Shown piece by piece: positions 61,580 through 64,000 of a DNA stretch of 64,000 bases; positions within the stretch are counted from its first letter, which is position 1, and every line of letters begins with the position of its first letter. Under the pieces are notes generated by a model. It had not been told where the DNA came from. It did not search any database and was given only the letters and a program-made list of their open reading frames with translations. The translations under genes and the position numbers were made by a program. Origin of the DNA: Curtobacterium salicis (GTDB lineage Bacteria > Actinomycetota > Actinomycetes > Actinomycetales > Microbacteriaceae); contig NZ_JAAOYO010000003.1 in assembly GCF_011759505.1 (NCBI RefSeq), forward strand, positions 1 through 64,000. Reading direction: 5' to 3'.

Positions 61580-63271
61580 ATGCCCCTCTCCTCCACCGCG
61601 CGCCGTTCCGCCGCGGTCGCCGCCGTCACCGCGGCCGCACTCGCCGGCGCACTGCTCAGCGGGACGTCGGCGAACGCCACCACGACCGCCCACACGACGA
61701 CGGCCAGCAGCAGCGCGAGCAGCCGCGCCGACCGCCACCTCACGCCCCGCACCCACTTCACGATGGCGCCGGACGGCTCGTCGGGGAAGACCGAGGGCGG
61801 CGAGGGCATCCCGAACATCGATTCCGTCAAGAAGACGATCGCGACGTACTACGGCGACCCCGGCACCGGCATCGCGGACAAGACGGACAGCCCGTACATC
61901 CGCGAGATGCACTCGATCATCGAGAAGCAGACCCGCTCCCTGCAGAAGACCTACGACCGTGCGGTCCGGCACGGTGAGAAGCCGGCGATCGTGTTCGACG
62001 CCGACGACACCACGCTCGAGACCTACGACATGGAGGTCGCGGACATGCACTTCGTGTTCGACCCGGCCGAGCAGGACGTCTGGGTGCAGGACCAGCGATT
62101 CCCGGCGACTCCGTCCATGGTGGGCTTCGTCGCCGCCGCGCAGGAGGTCGGCTTCACGGTCTTCGGCCTGACGGGTCGGAACGACGACCAGAAGGCCGCG
62201 TCGCTCGCCAACCTGGCGAAGGTCGGCTACTCGGGCTTCACGGACGACCGCTTCTTCACGAAGTGGACCGGCAAGGGCGCCTCGCAGCAGCCGAGCTACG
62301 TCACGTGCGCCACGGCGAAGTGCACGACCGTCGAGTACAAGGCCCTCACGCGCAAGCACATCGAGCAGGACCTGGGCTACGACATCACCCTCAACGTCGG
62401 CGACCAGTGGTCCGACCTGCAGGGCGGCTTCGCCGACGACACCCTGAAGCTGCCGAACCCGACCTACTACCTCCCCTCGGCCGACCTGCCCGGTGTCCGT
62501 GAGCCCGAGCTGGCTCCGCGCACCTCGTTCCGGATGGCTGCCGACGGTTCATCCGGCCGCACGCAGGGCGGCGAACGCATCCCGAACATCGACTCGGTGA
62601 AGGCGACGATCGCCACGTACTACGGCGACCCCGGCACCGGCATCGCGGACAAGACCGACAGCCCGTACATCCGCGAGATGCGGTCGATCGTCGCCCGGCA
62701 GATCCCCACCGTCGCCGCCGCGTGCACCGCGGCCGACCGTCGTCACCGCAACCCGGCGATCGTCCTGGACGCCGACGACACGACACTGTGGACGTACGAC
62801 ATGGAGGTCGCCGACATGCACTTCGTGTTCGACCCGACCGAGCAGGACGAATGGGTGCAGGACGAGCGGTTCCCGGCCACGCCCGCGATGACGAACCTGG
62901 TGTCCGTCGCCGAGCGCTCCGGATGCACGGTCATCGGCCTGACCGGTCGCAACGAGGCGCAGCAGACCGCCACGATCGAGAACCTGCACCGGGTCGGCTT
63001 CCCGCAGTTCGCCGCCGAGCAGGACGGCAACCGCACCTACTTCACGAAGTGGACCGGCACCGGCACCTCGCAGCAGCCGTCGTACGTGCACTGTGTGACC
63101 GCCAAGTGCACGACGATCGAGTACAAGTCGCAGACGCGCGCGTACATCGAGTCGCGAGCTGGCGGCGGCTACGACGTCGTCGCGAACGTCGGTGACCAGT
63201 ACAGCGACCTGATCGGTGGTTCCGCCGACCGGTCCGTGAAGCTGCCGAACCCGACGTACTACCTGCCGTAG
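61580..63271 (+). CDS. Secreted HAD-superfamily acid phosphatase with two tandem domains
   Basis: A 563-residue exported protein: signal (about 8-33), Ser/Thr linker, then two copies of a class III/plant-acid-phosphatase-like HAD domain (about 57-305 and 314-563). Each has nucleophile motif DADDTTL (Asp about 140 and 397), TGRN and NVGDQ[WY]SDL, so both look active. The two halves are about 257 residues (771 bases) apart and share long identical stretches at DNA level. Usual relatives have one domain. ATG follows GAAGGA. Confidence 0.88.
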   Translation: MPLSSTARRSAAVAAVTAAALAGALLSGTSANATTTAHTTTASSSASSRADRHLTPRTHFTMAPDGSSGKTEGGEGIPNIDSVKKTIATYYGDPGTGIADKTDSPYIREMHSIIEKQTRSLQKTYDRAVRHGEKPAIVFDADDTTLETYDMEVADMHFVFDPAEQDVWVQDQRFPATPSMVGFVAAAQEVGFTVFGLTGRNDDQKAASLANLAKVGYSGFTDDRFFTKWTGKGASQQPSYVTCATAKCTTVEYKALTRKHIEQDLGYDITLNVGDQWSDLQGGFADDTLKLPNPTYYLPSADLPGVREPELAPRTSFRMAADGSSGRTQGGERIPNIDSVKATIATYYGDPGTGIADKTDSPYIREMRSIVARQIPTVAAACTAADRRHRNPAIVLDADDTTLWTYDMEVADMHFVFDPTEQDEWVQDERFPATPAMTNLVSVAERSGCTVIGLTGRNEAQQTATIENLHRVGFPQFAAEQDGNRTYFTKWTGTGTSQQPSYVHCVTAKCTTIEYKSQTRAYIESRAGGGYDVVANVGDQYSDLIGGSADRSVKLPNPTYYLP

Positions 63272-63370
63272 CAGGCAGAGCCCTGCCCTAGCAGGCAGAG
63301 CCCTGCCCTAGCAGGCAGAGCCCTGCCGGAGCAGGCAGAGCCCTGCCGGAGCAGGCAGAGCCCTGCCCGA
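63271..63370. repeat. Five tandem 20-base repeats
   Basis: Units begin at 63271, 63291, 63311, 63331 and 63351; each is GCAGGCAGAGCCCTGCC plus three bases (CTA, CTA, GGA, GGA, CGA). The unit contains the short inverted repeat GGCAG-AGCC-CTGCC. The first unit begins at the last base of the phosphatase stop codon. Confidence 0.95.
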
Positions 63371-63385
63371 CCGGGCGGACGACGG

Positions 63386-63425
63386 AACGGGAGGCCCGTG
63401 GCGACACCGCCACGGGCCTCCCGTT
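63386..63425. terminator. Bidirectional terminator, palindrome family copy 6
   Basis: A perfect 18-bp stem (arm AACGGGAGGCCCGTGGCG) and ACAC loop between convergent genes; the arm is nearly identical to copy 1, 45 kb away. Confidence 0.85.
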
Positions 63426-63440
63426 CGTCCCGGTGCTGGG

Positions 63441-64000
63441 TCAGACGCCCGCGGGGCGGACGAACGCCCGCTGGAACGGTGCGAGGAACCCGACCAGCTC
63501 GGCGACGTACCGCTCCGGCTGCTCGACCGGCGCGAAGTGCCCGCCCCGGGACGCTTCGGAGAGCGACACCAGGTTCGTCGTCCGCTCGAGCCACTCCCGC
63601 GGCGGCCGCACCAGGTCCACCGGGAACAGCGTGAACCCGGAGGGCACCTCCACCCGCCGGGCCTGCTCACTCCGGGGGACTTCGGCGTTGGCGTGGTACA
63701 TCCGCATCGACGAACCGATCGTGCCGGTCACCCAGTACTCGGTGAGCAGGGCGCACACGTCGTCGCGTGACCAGACCGACCACAGGTCCCCGTCGCAGTC
63801 GCTCCAGGACCGCAGCTTCTCGACGATCCACGCCGCCAGTCCGGCCGGGGAGTCGGTCAGCCCGACCGCGGCGGTCTGCGGCTTCGTCCGGTGCATGGCC
63901 GCGTAGGCGCCCTCGTCCGCGCGCCACTGCTCGGCGGTCGCCAGGAACTCCCGCTCGGCCGCGGACAGCGCTGCCGGGTCCCCGTCGTACACGGGCATGC
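63441..64000 (-). CDS. Epoxide-hydrolase-family protein, 5' end outside the window
   Basis: The C-terminal 186 or so residues of an alpha/beta hydrolase that resembles the epoxide hydrolase (EphX-like) family: DSPAGLAAWIVEKLRSWSD after the nucleophile elbow region, then FPVDLVRPPREWLERTTNLV and the catalytic-His region GGHFAPVEQPE. The nucleophile and N-terminal domain lie beyond the right edge; an internal ATG at 63998 is not taken as the start. Confidence 0.82.
   Translation of the reverse strand, partial: MPVYDGDPAALSAAEREFLATAEQWRADEGAYAAMHRTKPQTAAVGLTDSPAGLAAWIVEKLRSWSDCDGDLWSVWSRDDVCALLTEYWVTGTIGSSMRMYHANAEVPRSEQARRVEVPSGFTLFPVDLVRPPREWLERTTNLVSLSEASRGGHFAPVEQPERYVAELVGFLAPFQRAFVRPAGV

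Noticed and set aside
63271-63370. CRISPR array
   Set aside because: The repeat units are contiguous with only three variable bases and no spacers, and no cas gene is near.

Overview
The window is very GC-rich, gene-dense DNA with short intergenic gaps, many 4-base ATGA/GTGA start-stop overlaps and frequent GTG starts. Gene content and order (tyrS upstream of an rRNA operon, infC-rpmI-rplT beside a DUF1844 gene, pheST followed by an arg cluster, and a galU/5-FCL/FmdB/mscL block) indicate a high-GC actinobacterial chromosome. Microbacteriaceae, perhaps Curtobacterium-like, is my inference and has not been tested by a search. There is no integrase, transposase, plasmid gene or CRISPR array. This is core chromosome with accessory islets.

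Layout. 1-490: promoter and 5' leader of an rRNA operon running left off the edge, downstream of the tyrS terminator. 492-16871 (all minus): infC-rpmI-rplT, a SpoU rRNA methyltransferase, pheS-pheT, argC-J-B-D-F-G-H (no argR), a 3-methyladenine DNA glycosylase and tyrS. 17228-31134: DUF1844 protein, maltokinase-like kinase, a coupled three-gene operon (processive-type GT2 plus two membrane-anchored beta-helix proteins) that looks like an exopolysaccharide system, a GH2 glycosidase, an alpha/beta hydrolase, a PIG-V-type mannosyltransferase and secreted proteins. 31338-36751: tRNA-Ala, a SepX/GlpR-like membrane protein, RimJ-like acetyltransferase, galU, 5-FCL, FmdB, mscL and a CDP-alcohol phosphatidyltransferase. 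This resembles the mycobacterial galU-moeA-rimJ block, but the MoeA/Glp gene is missing.

37136-40906 encodes a 1256-residue helicase-like protein whose Walker A lysine and Walker B glutamate appear to be lost, with a nuclease-like C-terminus. 42534-46775 is a sugar ABC operon (binding protein, two permeases) ending in a coupled phosphotransferase and lacking an ATPase. 49504-55709 holds a divergent S-adenosylhomocysteinase homologue, an amidohydrolase of the SAH/MTA-deaminase type and a cupin, all overlapping, followed by an amino-acid-type ABC transporter: a candidate nucleoside-thioether salvage locus. 55739-64000: PrsW-type protease, redoxin, stress-type membrane protein, nadE, a peptidase fused to a seven-repeat propeller, tRNA-Arg with a truncated copy of its 3' part, an internally duplicated secreted HAD phosphatase followed by five 20-bp tandem repeats, and a truncated epoxide-hydrolase-like gene.

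Two window-wide signals stand out. About a dozen genes have a TAnnnT-type -10 box 6-8 bases before the start codon, which points to leaderless transcripts. Many gene ends, mostly convergent, carry a long palindrome built on the same arm (GACGGGAGGC...), a dispersed terminator family.
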